Origin: Eretmocerus hayati | Lineage: Eukaryota; Arthropoda; Insecta; Hymenoptera; Aphelinidae | Length of the DNA: 64,000 bases | Assembly: GCA_029851415.1 (NCBI GenBank) | Contig: CM056743.1 | Coordinates: forward strand, 92,726,501-92,790,500 | Direction: 5' to 3' | Shown here: one piece after another, positions 1-10,257 of the stretch | Numbering within the stretch: position 1 is the first letter of the stretch | Layout: each line of letters starts with the position of its first letter | Translations under genes and position numbers: made by a program | Notes under the pieces: model-generated | Seen by the model: the letters and a program-made list of their open reading frames with translations, nothing else | Database searches by the model: none | What the model was told of the DNA's origin: nothing

Positions 1-1324
1 CCAAGCCTAATTATGAGCAGGATGAGGCAAAGAGGTGAGAGAAAATAATTCCTCGCTACAGATGACAGTCTTATGATCTGGACTTCATCAGAATGTGGGG
101 AAATACTCCTTGTATTGAACAAAGATTGACTCACTCCGATAAAAGAGCTGAACCAGTAGGATTTAGGGTGTATAGAATTGATAATGTACACCCGGTTGGT
201 AGCATCTAACCAATTGCGAGATTGAAAAAGCTGAAATTTTTTCGAAAATTCTCCAGTAGAACGAGAGTTGTATCCATACTCAACAGAGTTCTTCCCGTAC
301 GTATTCGATTGCACGTTTGTGGTTGATTGAAAAATTTAGATATTCCCGTGGCTCTCCCAGTCAGGTACAATTAAGCTCTTTAAATCTGCTAGGGTATGCA
401 ATCTCACTCGACTCACCAGGCTTGAGAGCCTCACGGATGAATCATCAAGAGTTTTCACCTTTACTATGCAGGTTTATAGTATCTCTGATTGACGAATTTA
501 GTGATCTCAAAGCATACGGAGTAAGTAGATAAGTAAAAGTGGCCTATATCAATGTTTCCTTCCAACTCTACTTGTCACGGAGTTTTTCAGACTAAATTTG
601 GGTCATGCTGTTGATATTTTAACGAAATTCCCCATTCTTAGAGAAAACCTTCTGATAAGAGAGATATGTATGGCTTGAAGTCTACTCTCAGCATCCGGGG
701 TTACAAGCTATCGAAAATAGATCGGTCATTATTGTATTTTGAGGAATTAATTCGGACTAACTCACTATATCGATCACTTCGATGGTAGCTCCATGAGAAT
801 CCGTGGAACCTAAATTATTGTAGTCCGAGGAAGCTATATTTTGACTCTTACTATTCAAAATTTTGAAAATAATTCGTTTAGGGATTGACGTGAGACTCAA
901 TTACCGACTGTCATTGAATAGAATAAGTGGCCAAAAGTTCGAATGGAGTGGTTTGCAGCTCACTAGTCAGAATAGGGCCCTTACTCGTTCCGTGTCAGTT
1001 TTTGCGATAGTTCTCATATACCAAAATTAAAGTAAAAGTCAGTAATGAGATTAAAGATTGATAATTCATGTTCGGAAGAATGAACGATATTCAGATTACT
1101 TATAGGACCCTGTTACATTTATTCAAAAGTTCTCAATAGAATTTTTTCTACAGTGTTGTAGACACCAAAACATCGGAAAATCGCAAAAAAATTCATTCAC
1201 GTGAATTGATGAGAGAGTTTTTGCATTATATGTGTACCAGGTGTCAGGTACTTGCTCATAATACCGATAGATTCATGATCTAATTCCGTAGAATATTTGT
1301 AAAAGCCACGAGAAAATGAGTAAG
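1..1324. other. AT-rich stretch, no gene recognised
   Basis: No open frame here looks like a protein. The longest (317-532, plus, 71 codons) has no recognisable motif and no supporting context. I see no tRNA boxes, tandem repeat or long palindrome. Confidence 0.5.
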
Positions 1325-1413
1325 GTAGTGCTTGCGGAGGGTGCGCGGAGGCGGGGCATGGTCCAGGGGGTGAAGCCCCCGGCGGGGGTGTGGGGGGCGG
1401 AGCCCCCCACATG
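1325..1413. repeat. GC-rich nested palindrome cluster
   Basis: An abrupt GC island in AT-rich DNA. It holds short hairpins GGGGGTGAAGCCCCC (1366-1380) and GGGGGCGGAGCCCCC (about 1393-1408) separated by a G-rich spacer. A related cluster with GGGGCGGAGCCCC lies at 23588-23627. Repetition of the same hairpin in two unrelated places suggests it belongs to a dispersed repeat, probably a non-autonomous element; I could not define its ends. Confidence 0.5.
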
Positions 1414-2283
1414 GTAAAAACTCCTGATATAAGTGCATTTTATTTGAATAAAACTTCAACTCAATTTTGAAAAATTTGATTTTAGTACATATTTTAAAAT
1501 GAAATGATCCATCTACATCCTTTTCAGTCTCACTCGATCTCAAATTTGAGCTACTAATAATCATAAAAACGTCCAAAGGAGTGGAAAAATCTGTCAATCA
1601 TGACCCATCATATGGCAGATTCCAAATCCATGTTATCCCAGGAGACACTCAAATTTCAAAGCAACTCGAGATGGGATTTTCAATCGTAATTTCGACCGTA
1701 GAGATGTTTTTCGATGGGAATACAGTAGGATCCGGCTATAATGATCCGGATATAATAAGAATTCGGTCATAACGAGCGAAAATTCTGGCAAAATTTGGTT
1801 TCGGCACCGGCTATACCGAGCAAATCGATGTGGAAGCCGTTCAACTATGAGTTTGGGAGCCTAAGACTCGAGGTGAATACGAGTATCAATGCGAATACGC
1901 ATGCAGTATGATTCTATAAGTGAGCGAAATGGATAGATCGAATACAAGGAATTTATTGATTGATGCCCGTTCATTCGTCCGAAAACAAAAAAGAAAAATA
2001 ATCAGTTACATATGGTAATATATATCACAGATCAATAGTGCCCATTAATAAAGATAATGGAGTCATTTGGTCAAGGACAAATCTTAAGTATATCACAATT
2101 TGTGACTAGTCGGGTAGCACTCAGAAGATTCACAAACTCCATAGAATAATATAAGAATACAAATAAAATGGCAGGGCTCACAGTCATATCACAGAAAAGT
2201 TCAGTCGATTGACGAAAGGTCACACGTATACTTATAATTATATTCTAGATGAACGAATCGAGCAAAAAGTCAGCCCAATCTTT
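1414..2283. other. No gene recognised; likely 3' flank of the LINE fragment
   Basis: Open frames are short and lack motifs. The part adjoining 2284 probably includes the 3' untranslated region of the minus-strand LINE fragment that ends there, but no poly(A) or microsatellite tail marks the end. Confidence 0.35.
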
Positions 2284-2690
2284 TCAAAGTTTAGAGATTG
2301 AAGTAATGCTTCTTCTCCACATCAATCCTCTGGGGAGACTGTGTGAGCAAAAAATCCTCCATAGCCTCTTGAAATAATGACATTTCCCCCAGCTGCCGAA
2401 AGCCCGGAGGGAGGAAGTTCCACAAATGAGCACATTGAGCCTGGAAAGATCTTCTTCCATATTCAAGTCTCATATTGGGAACTTTGAGTACCCGCTCTTC
2501 TGCATCACCGCGTGCGGGGCGTTCAGATTGGTACCTGGTGAACATCGCAGCTAGGTAGCCAGGGTCTCCTAAATGCATGATCTTGTGCATTAACAGAGCT
2601 GCGAAGTACATTCTCCGCGGATCAGTACGTAACCAACCCAAACGCTCCCTAAACGGGGTGATGTGCTCGTCTCTCCTAAGATCAAGGGAG
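2284..2690 (-). pseudogene. LINE ORF2 C-terminal fragment (CR1/L2/Jockey-like)
   Basis: The minus-strand frame reads through the region that follows the reverse transcriptase domain in CR1/L2/Jockey-type ORF2 proteins. Landmarks in order are HITPFRERLGWL, RRMYFAALLMHKI, GDPGYLAAMF and GRRSFQAQCAHLWNFLP. The same sequence of landmarks (HVTPFRKQLGWL, RREYF, AAKFWNEVP) occurs at the end of the longer LINE at 25403-27246, so both belong to one broad lineage. Only about 130 codons remain: the reverse transcriptase and endonuclease are missing, and upstream coding sequence is replaced by the hairpin repeat at 2690-3105. It is a 5'-truncated or interrupted, inactive copy. Confidence 0.7.
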
Positions 2691-3105
2691 AGACTTATGA
2701 AGATATAATTTTTCGGTCTTTGCGAGTTAAAGTCAGCAGATATTGCTAACGTTTTTGGCATCAATCGAGGATGGATTCTACTCCACTTTCGATCAATGCA
2801 CCTTCAGAGCCTCGTATGGTTCCGAGGATGCATTTAAAAGATTTCGATGGAATGGAATGAAGACTGGAGATGAGAAATGAGGAACTTTATGAAAAATTTG
2901 GATTCTACGCTTTTTTTTCGATTCATCTTCACTCTTCATTCCTCCTCATCAAAATCCTTTAGATGCATCCTCGGAACCATACGAGGCTCTAAAGGTGCAT
3001 TGATCGAGAGTGGAGTAAAATCCATTCTCGATTGATTCCAAAAACGACAGCAATATCTGCTGACTTTAACTCGCAAAGACCGAAAAATTATATCTTCATA
3101 ATTTG
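2690..3105. repeat. Hairpin (foldback) repeat, ~0.4 kb
   Basis: The sequence 2690-2857 recurs as its near-exact reverse complement at 2942-3105, with about 85 bp between the arms. Examples are TATAATTTTTCGGTCTTTGC at about 2703 and its complement at about 3083. The arms contain no coding signal. It abuts the LINE fragment, so it may have inserted into it. A weakly similar stretch lies at about 59775-59830. Confidence 0.75.
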
Positions 3106-3488
3106 AAATTCCCGCGAGTGATGAATACGATATCCGATCATATCGATCGAGTGTCAAAATTAATTACATACAAGGAAGAGACATTCCATGACGAGTACAA
3201 CCTGGTAAACTTTGACGCGAAATTAAAATTTCTCAGCTAAAATTTTTCAGTTTTCCATCATTTGTACTAGTCCATATTTCATCTCGCGGTTCATTCAATT
3301 TATGACAAATGCGAATTCCTAAATATTGTATGTCCATACCGCTATGTGAATTGATGCACATCTACGTCATTGTTGTCCTGTCATCGTATTCTGAATGTTA
3401 TAGTTATTTGAAATCTTGATAAGAGAGACTTTACAAACTCAAGATTAGTTTTTTCCACCCATCAAGGATAGTTGTAACGGAATCATAT
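3106..3488. other. No gene recognised
   Basis: AT-rich sequence with no motif, repeat or plausible coding frame that I can support. Confidence 0.5.
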
Positions 3489-3527
3489 ATAACGAGCTTC
3501 TTTCTTCGGTCCCAAGAAGCTCGTTAT
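3489..3527. repeat. Perfect 14-bp hairpin
   Basis: ATAACGAGCTTCTT (3489-3502) and AAGAAGCTCGTTAT (3514-3527) are exact inverted repeats around an 11-nt loop. It is followed by plain T/A-rich DNA. It could be the tip of a small transposon terminus; no target duplication is visible. Confidence 0.6.
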
Positions 3528-3602
3528 AACCGAAATGTTTTTAATCGAGAAAAAATGAGAGGCTCAGTATCGAGAGAAGCTATATCGAGAAAAATATTCA
3601 CC

Positions 3603-3677
3603 CCTGGATCTAGGATCGAACTGGGAACCGTCTTCTTGCCGAGAAGATGCTCTAACATCCTAGCTATCTGGGTCTCG
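3603..3677 (-). repeat. tRNA-like sequence, probable SINE head
   Basis: On the minus strand there is an A-box-like TAGCTAGGATGTTAGAGC, a 5-bp anticodon-type stem (TCTTC/GAAGA) around a 7-nt loop, and a B-box GTTCGATCC. The T stem is imperfect and the base before the anticodon position is C rather than T. A working tRNA is therefore unlikely. A polymerase III promoter of a tRNA-derived SINE, or a tRNA pseudogene, fits better. Confidence 0.5.
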
Positions 3678-3849
3678 ACATCACGTCTCTATCTCAATCT
3701 AATGGTAATGCAAACTGTGATCAGCAAAACAACTTGAAGAGTATTCAAATATCGCCAACAAGTCAAGAAATTCACAAAAACTAGCAAAATTTGGTGGTCA
3801 TCATAATTTTCTGATGATAGATATCCGTTCTGCGTTCTTTCCTAAGGAG

Positions 3850-4220
3850 TCATTTTTCCGCACGGCTCGTACTTTTTTGCACTCAATTCCGCACGCAAAA
3901 CTGTGCGGAAAGGTAACTCTTCCGTACAGGTTTATGCACGCAAGCACAAAATAGTACATTTCGATACAAGGGTGGAAAACTTTTTTTTCGCGTCCGAGTG
4001 ATGGGTTTCCAGCCCGAGCCGTAGGCGAGGGTCGGAATCATCACGAGGGTGCGAAAAATGAGTTTTACATCCGTGTATCGAATACTATTTTTTGACAAAC
4101 TGTGAGAGAAAGTGGAAAATCAGTGCAGAAAAGTTACTTTCTCGCACAGTGTGTCAAAAGAAGTTTTTTCACCCTTGTATCGAAATGTACTTTCTTCCAC
4201 CCTTGTATCGAAATGTATTA
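3850..4220. repeat. Local inverted and tandem repeat
   Basis: The motif CACCCTTGTATCGAAATGTA occurs twice in direct order at about 4170-4190 and 4199-4217, and in reverse complement at about 3953-3977. Flanking TGTGCGGAAAG/CTTTCTCGCACAG motifs are also mirrored. It looks like a degraded foldback repeat; no gene is evident. Confidence 0.45.
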
Positions 4221-4834
4221 TCTTTGCATGAGACATGAAAATGAGGACCTCATTGTAACTGGAACCACGTGTGATCTGATTTCTACTTCAACAGAAACGT
4301 ATGTGAAAATCGCCTCTGTCATACATTCATCTCAGGAGTAATGCGAGGCTGACAAAAATTGAAAATTCACAAAAACGTACATTTTCGTAGGCGAGGAGTT
4401 CCTTCATCTTGTAACAGGGACCATTGAGAACCCCTATAAACTGTCAGAATCCCCCCTGTTTACTTGTCTGACGCCGAGGACAGCTCATTCCTAGGATGAA
4501 GTGTACTCATCAGAATAGTTGTAATACGAGGTTCTTATTTGACTACATGAGAATATCCGTTGCCCACGCGAGTGTCATACCATTGTTTGAGTACTAATCA
4601 ATCGATGAAAGAGTTACCCGGAAATGTCGTATCAGATTGGAATATCTCAAATTTGCCAACCAGTATCTCTCAAATGCCGAGATTCGCCCATAAGAGCCTC
4701 ACCCAAAGAACTAGAGCTCCTGCAAATAATGATACGTATCGAATGAAGTGTGCTGTTGAGGCGATCGAGCACTCATAGTTTCCACCTTCGAACAATGATA
4801 GATGAGTGCAAATGAAGTGAACTAGAAAAATGAT
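4221..4834. other. No gene recognised
   Basis: Frames of 60-79 codons exist on both strands but show no motif, and opposite-strand frames overlap. I do not see the missing part of the Polinton capsid gene here. Confidence 0.4.
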
Positions 4835-5272
4835 AACAGAGAGAAAAAACATTTTGTTTTGTTTCGTTCAGTTTTGTTTAAGGGAGAAACGAAACAAAAT
4901 AATGCAATTTCGTTTACGTTGATGATGAACAAAACTAAACGAAACGATATGAATGAGAGAACTGCATAAACAAACCTAAACGAAATTATGCGAGTTTTGT
5001 TTCGTGTGATATTACGTTGAGCCCTTCTGATTACGTTTAGTTTAGTTTCCCTCCAACATAATCAAAAATAAATGTGTTTACGTTTCAATTCCCAAAAACG
5101 AAATTCAACGTATTCAAAATGCTAGAATTTCGTTAAGTTTTGTTTATTAATATCAAATATGAATAATGTTCCGTTATTTTCGTTTATCATCAACGTAAAC
5201 GGAATCATTTCGTTTCGTTTCGTTTATTTGATAAACAAAACGGAACAAATCGAATATTCCGTTAAAAACCCT
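4835..5272. mobile_element. Non-autonomous DNA transposon, GTTTCGTTT-rich (hAT-like ends?)
   Basis: The stretch is saturated with variants of GTTTCGTTT and AAACGAAAC. A 27-28 bp inverted repeat lies at 4908-4935 and 5177-5204 (core TTTACGTTGATGAT). Both possible termini begin CAGRG when read inward (CAGAGAGAAAAAAC at 4835; CAGGGTTTTTAACGG on the minus strand from about 5274). That start is usual for hAT elements, but no 8-bp target duplication is visible, so the family is a guess. Its right end sits exactly where similarity to the Polinton capsid gene stops, so it or an associated deletion removed the rest of that gene. Confidence 0.45.
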
Positions 5273-5440
5273 GCTTGGAAGCAGTAGACTGTTAGATGAG
5301 GATACTGTAATCCGTATCTCATCATTCCGCTGTAAATTCTGGAAATTGTATGGTTGATACTTCCGTACCATTCGTCGTGAAATGCTATCGTCCATCACAG
5401 GCCTCTCGGCAATATCAAGAATATGATTACGCCCAGCCAT
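5272..5440 (-). pseudogene. Polinton major capsid protein, N-terminal stub
   Basis: About 56 codons from the ATG at 5440 resemble the start of the double jelly-roll major capsid protein of insect Polintons; the recognisable part is KYQPYNFQNLQRNDEIRITV. Family members run to several hundred residues, so over 85 percent is missing. The remaining frame to 5174 is random read-through into the GTTTCGTTT-rich element. It lies 144 bp downstream of the minor capsid gene on the same strand, a usual arrangement in these elements. It cannot yield a capsid protein. Confidence 0.6.
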
Positions 5441-5583
5441 TTTTCCTCACTCTAAAGCCTCGTGATTGAAGAAAAAGTATACTTTTCCTTGAGAGCGGAA
5501 TTCTTCTTCTCACAATAGTTTTCGTAGTGCGTCCCGTTTGAGTCACCCCGCTCAACTGAGCGGGGCTCGTGTTTATTGGTAGA

Positions 5584-6347
5584 TTATATAGATACATGAC
5601 CCACTCTCTCACGCAAATGGAAACGCATAGTGATTACTTCACCTCTATTATTAATCAAGTTACCGTCCTGATCCAAGAGTCTGATACATATATTACGTAT
5701 ATCGTTTGTGCGCGTTTGTAAATAAACAATATTTTTTGGTTCTACAGTGTATTGTTCACCAATCGGAACTCTACCAGCACAATATTCAAATATGGTGTAA
5801 CAAGGCTCCCCGTTATAGAAGGTACCTTTAATCAGGTTACACTCCAACCGCACAATATTAACTCAACTAATTTTCACAATGTGGTCAGACTTATGCCATC
5901 TGTAGGCTGGTAGAGACAACCACCTACCAAAACTCAAAAGTTGACCTATATTGTCTGAATTGAAGAAATTGATGTCGTGATGTGAGTAAATCTCACAGTA
6001 TGAGATGTTTTTATTTACGCGCAAAAAATTGGTTTCTCCATCAATTCTAGTGGAATAGATTTATCCTCCTCTTCCTCAGTGTGTACACCAGATGGGACTC
6101 TCAGAGGTATGTGTTCCTGCGAATAGCGTTCCAAATCTTCTATTTCATGAGATCCCGTTGGTATTTGTAGTTCCTTATCACCCTAGTAGGAGGTGTTATT
6201 ATTTCTATCATCATTGGGGATGGCGTGGAAAGTTGTTAGATCAACCAGACCAAGCTCATAGACCTTATTGGGACACAACTGCTCTCTAAGCCTAATGTTC
6301 TGATCAATGTGCGATGAGGTGCTCGAGACTGTAAACTGTTCAGACAT
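5584..6347 (-). pseudogene. Polinton minor capsid (penton-type) protein, broken
   Basis: This is a single ancestral gene on the minus strand from the ATG at 6345-6347 to TAA at 5584-5586. The N-terminal part carries VYELGLVDLTTFHAIPN and the C-terminal part carries RLECNLIKG, TIFEYC and RLLDQDGNLINNRG. Both are hallmarks of the penton-like jelly-roll protein that occupies capsid vertices in Polintons and adintoviruses. Breaks seen: an in-frame TAG at 6183-6185; a change of frame near 6018-6030, next to an A6 run and a TAA at 6015-6017; and an in-frame TGA at 5863-5865. Total length of about 250 codons is near normal for the family. A TATAAAAG promoter core lies just upstream at 6394-6408. Confidence 0.75.
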
Positions 6348-6393
6348 CTTCCACAACTGATTTGCAATAAGCAACTGGCTCAAAGTCAATCAC

Positions 6394-6408
6394 GCAACAC
6401 CTTTTATA
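6394..6408 (-). promoter_or_regulatory. Polinton core promoter for the minor capsid gene
   Basis: Minus strand TATAAAAGGTGTTGC. An initiator-like CCAGTTG follows with its A near 6376, about 32 nt from the start of the TATA box, and the minor capsid ATG lies at 6347. It overlaps the last codons of the protease gene. The identical 15-mer occurs on the plus strand at 10004-10018. Confidence 0.65.
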
Positions 6409-6772
6409 GGAGATGTTCCCGCAAAAATTTCACACTCAGCAGACCGCAACTACTCTGACGAAAGGTTCGACGCTGACTTCTGTTATAGACAATTTGACAA
6501 TCCGGGGAGCTCTTCTTCCAATAATTCACCAACTCACGTGGTGGTCTCAAATTCCCAAAATTATTGAAATAATGAACAAAGCGGTCTCTCTTCATGTATG
6601 CAACCCAGTGTGCATCACCCAGATTCACTATTGCCGCTTCGGTTTCCCACTCAGGTGGAGGGGGGAGTTCAGTTAGTAAAAATACACCTCTAAAGTGAGG
6701 TACGATGTGAGCTAACCTCAATAGTTGACTCCCCGACGTACCTTTCACTTTTTTCTTCCCCCTCCCTTTCAT
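6404..6772 (-). CDS. PRO: Adenovirus-type cysteine protease (Polinton maturation protease)
   Basis: The family cleaves virion proteins during capsid maturation. From the ATG at 6770-6772 the protein has 122 residues, close to family size. It shows PHFRGVF near residue 25, the catalytic-histidine segment DAHWVAY (His55), FGNLRPPRELV (about residues 72-82), and the nucleophile segment SSCGLLSVKFL (Cys109). The position that normally carries the acidic member of the triad lies in YFNNFG, where I see Asn instead of Asp/Glu; this may impair activity. I chose this ATG because it overlaps the stop of the upstream gene by four bases (ATGA), while the frame's earlier part only reads antisense to that gene's end. 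The frame is otherwise unbroken. Confidence 0.75.
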   Translation of the reverse strand: MKGRGKKKVKGTSGSQLLRLAHIVPHFRGVFLLTELPPPPEWETEAAIVNLGDAHWVAYMKRDRFVHYFNNFGNLRPPRELVNYWKKSSPDCQIVYNRSQRRTFRQSSCGLLSVKFLREHLL

Positions 6773-7113
6773 TTTTTTGAGACTTTTTTCCTCAAACCAC
6801 CACCATACTGTTTGCTGCAAGACGATGGACTCAATCGCAATCCTCGATCTTTGGCCTCTAATGCAAGACTATGCCTCCTCAATTCAGCCAATTGCTTCTT
6901 ATTCATACGCATGGTACTCATGGATTTTGCGACGTTTGTAGCACCCCCTGCTAATGAACCCGATGCTCCAAGTGCTGCTAGGGTGGGTAGAATTGCTGGT
7001 AAGAAACCTCCTCGTTTTGCCAGGGCAAGAGTGCGCATATTCACACCAGCAAGAGCCCTCCCTCCTCTCCTTTTTCCCCTCCTTAGCACATTCTTACGCT
7101 TCTTCAGACCCAT
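6769..7113 (-). CDS. Basic core/minor virion protein (Polinton, pX/pVI-like)
   Basis: A 114-residue protein with three parts. A strongly basic N terminus comes first (LKKRKNVLRRGKRRGG). Then comes a small-residue hydrophobic segment, GGFLPAILPTLAALGASGSLAGG (about residues 35-57), which could insert in or disrupt membranes. A charged helix follows (MNKKQLAELRRHSLALEAK). Proteins with this layout sit between the phospholipase-like gene and the protease in many insect Polintons and resemble adenovirus core or membrane-lytic peptides; that function is inferred, not shown. It is intact and ends overlapping the protease start, which suggests one polycistronic or tightly packed late unit. Confidence 0.6.
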   Translation of the reverse strand: MGLKKRKNVLRRGKRRGGRALAGVNMRTLALAKRGGFLPAILPTLAALGASGSLAGGATNVAKSMSTMRMNKKQLAELRRHSLALEAKDRGLRLSPSSCSKQYGGGLRKKVSKK

Positions 7114-7119
7114 TCCAAA

Positions 7120-7563
7120 TCATCGCTTAGCACGCATGGTTGCTGCAACTGCTTTTGCAGCTAACCTCTCCAAGAAACCTCCTTCTTTCGCACGTTTTCC
7201 AGCCCCAAGCTGGAGGGCAAGATCAGCAACGTGTCGATCCTTAATATCTTCGCTTTTTGCATAAGCTATATCGTGCTTCATGCAGTAATTATCGAGCTCG
7301 TTCCAACTCCTATCACCTCGTGCGAGCCTCTTATGTGATTTAGTTCCTGGACCACAGAATTGATAGCCTGAAAGATGGAATTCGAAAGGGAGGCTGTTGA
7401 TGGTGGAATTAACAAGACCTGCTCCTCGTAATGGATGAATTGATAGCACATGTTCTCCATGGCAAACATGGAATCCAACTGAAGCATCACGGTATTGGTG
7501 TGGGTATTTATACCCAATTTGAGTGATGATTGAGTCAGTAGTAGTGTGGAAAGACTCATGCAA
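7120..7563 (-). CDS. Parvovirus-like phospholipase A2 domain protein (Polinton)
   Basis: Carries the calcium-loop motif YQFCGPGT (residues 67-74) and the catalytic segment YCMKHDIAY (about 93-101, HD at 97-98). These are signatures of the PLA2 fold found in parvovirus VP1 and in adintovirus/Polinton virion proteins, where it helps genomes escape from endosomes. GLVNSTINSLPFEFHL precedes it and an Ala/Lys-rich tail follows. The frame has no ATG before residue 95; its first codon is TTG with a stop just upstream. The N terminus is therefore damaged, or the true start differs. It is 2 bp from the divergent ATPase start, so the two genes share one intergenic promoter zone. Confidence 0.7.
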   Translation of the reverse strand: MHESFHTTTDSIITQIGYKYPHQYRDASVGFHVCHGEHVLSIHPLRGAGLVNSTINSLPFEFHLSGYQFCGPGTKSHKRLARGDRSWNELDNYCMKHDIAYAKSEDIKDRHVADLALQLGAGKRAKEGGFLERLAAKAVAATMRAKR

Positions 7564-7565
7564 AC

Positions 7566-8276
7566 ATGGAATACATCAAACAGCCCAACAACATTCACAT
7601 AACCGATGTGGATGTTAACGCTCCTACACAGATCGTCAAACGTCATGGAAAGCTCTTACCCAATACCATTAGAGCTATCATATGTGGGCCATCCAACACC
7701 GGGAAAACCCAGCTCCTGATATCCCTTCTAGTCAGTCCCAATGGTCCTAATTTCAACAACATTCACGTATACTCAAAGTCTCTTGAACAACCCAAATACA
7801 AATTCCTTGAGAGTGTTATGAAACCACTTGCTGCTGTGGGTATGAAGTATTTCACATATAGAGAAAATAGTGATATAGTAAAGCCCAGTGAAGTTTTGAA
7901 GAATAGTATTTTCATATTCGATGATGTTATCTCAAATAAGCAGAAAACAATTGAGGAATATTATAGTATGGGTAGACATAACCGATTGGATTTATTTTAT
8001 TCATGCCAATCGTATACTCACATTCCGAAACATCTAATCAGAGACCAGGCCAATTTAATCATTCTATTCAATCAGGATGAGGAGAACTTCAGGCACGTTC
8101 ACAATAATCACGTTTGCGCAGATATGACGTTTGATCAGTTCAAAAAACTATGTTCAGCCTGTTGGAAAGATAACGGATACGGTTTTTTAACCATCTCAAA
8201 AGATGATCCAATGTATCTGGGTCGTTACAGACGTAACCTAAATGAATTCATCATACTGAGATCAGGTCAGTCGTAG
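7566..8276 (+). CDS. FtsK/HerA-type genome packaging ATPase (Polinton)
   Basis: The family pumps DNA into capsids. The protein has 236 residues, normal for Polinton ATPases, and is unbroken. Walker A is GPSNTGKT at residues 41-48; Walker B is the hydrophobic run ending FIFDDV near residue 120; the sensor-like segment YSCQSYTHIPKHLIRDQANLIILF follows. The ATG at 7566 gives MEYIKQPN and has no upstream in-frame alternative. It is divergent from the phospholipase-like gene and is followed 25 bp later by the acidic protein gene on the same strand. It is the best preserved gene of the element. Confidence 0.88.
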   Translation: MEYIKQPNNIHITDVDVNAPTQIVKRHGKLLPNTIRAIICGPSNTGKTQLLISLLVSPNGPNFNNIHVYSKSLEQPKYKFLESVMKPLAAVGMKYFTYRENSDIVKPSEVLKNSIFIFDDVISNKQKTIEEYYSMGRHNRLDLFYSCQSYTHIPKHLIRDQANLIILFNQDEENFRHVHNNHVCADMTFDQFKKLCSACWKDNGYGFLTISKDDPMYLGRYRRNLNEFIILRSGQS

Positions 8277-8301
8277 CTGAAACTTCATCCTGGCAAGAGC
8301 A

Positions 8302-9990
<1,689 letters not shown>

Positions 9991-10003
9991 GGGTTGTACA
10001 TTG

Positions 10004-10042
10004 TATAAAAGGTGTTGCACTCCAAGACCACCATCATTCTGT
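10004..10042 (+). promoter_or_regulatory. Polinton core promoter, TATA plus initiator
   Basis: TATAAAAGGTGTTGC (10004-10018), identical over 15 bp to the minus-strand promoter at 6394-6408. CATCATTCTG follows at 10033-10042, at the spacing expected for a transcription start about 30 bp downstream. It lies 42 bp before the 57-codon ORF at 10084 and inside the decayed end of the acidic protein gene. Confidence 0.6.
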
Positions 10043-10083
10043 GTTCAGAAGTCACAGAGCATAAAACCATTGAGTAGAAAACG

Positions 10084-10257
10084 ATGGAGTCGCTTCAGAA
10101 AGAACTCAAATCTGTGGGTGTGAACAATGGGGGAACACCTTCAGCAAGCAGTCCATCTTCTCATCCTGTTGAAGATTCTGAAGCTGGAAATCTATCTGAT
10201 AGTGGAAAGAGAGTATTGCATGAGAAAACAGTCAGCAGTTCATTAAATTCCTTTTGA
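10084..10257 (+). CDS. Small Ser-rich ORF behind a Polinton promoter
   Basis: 57 codons from ATG 10084 to TGA 10255-10257, too short for most gene callers. The protein starts MESLQKELKSVGVNNG and is rich in Ser, Glu and Gly with no membrane segment. Support is contextual: it is the first ATG after a good TATA/initiator pair. I recognise no family. It could be an intact small protein or the N-terminal remnant of a longer one. Confidence 0.4.
   Translation: MESLQKELKSVGVNNGGTPSASSPSSHPVEDSEAGNLSDSGKRVLHEKTVSSSLNSF

Noticed and set aside
6725..7264. 179-codon plus-strand frame
   Set aside because: It is antisense to the protease, core and PLA2-like genes, which have recognisable motifs; its Phe/Pro/Arg-rich content is an echo of their codons.
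7278..7646. 122-codon minus-strand frame
   Set aside because: It overlaps the PLA2-like gene in another frame and the start of the ATPase on the other strand; no motif.
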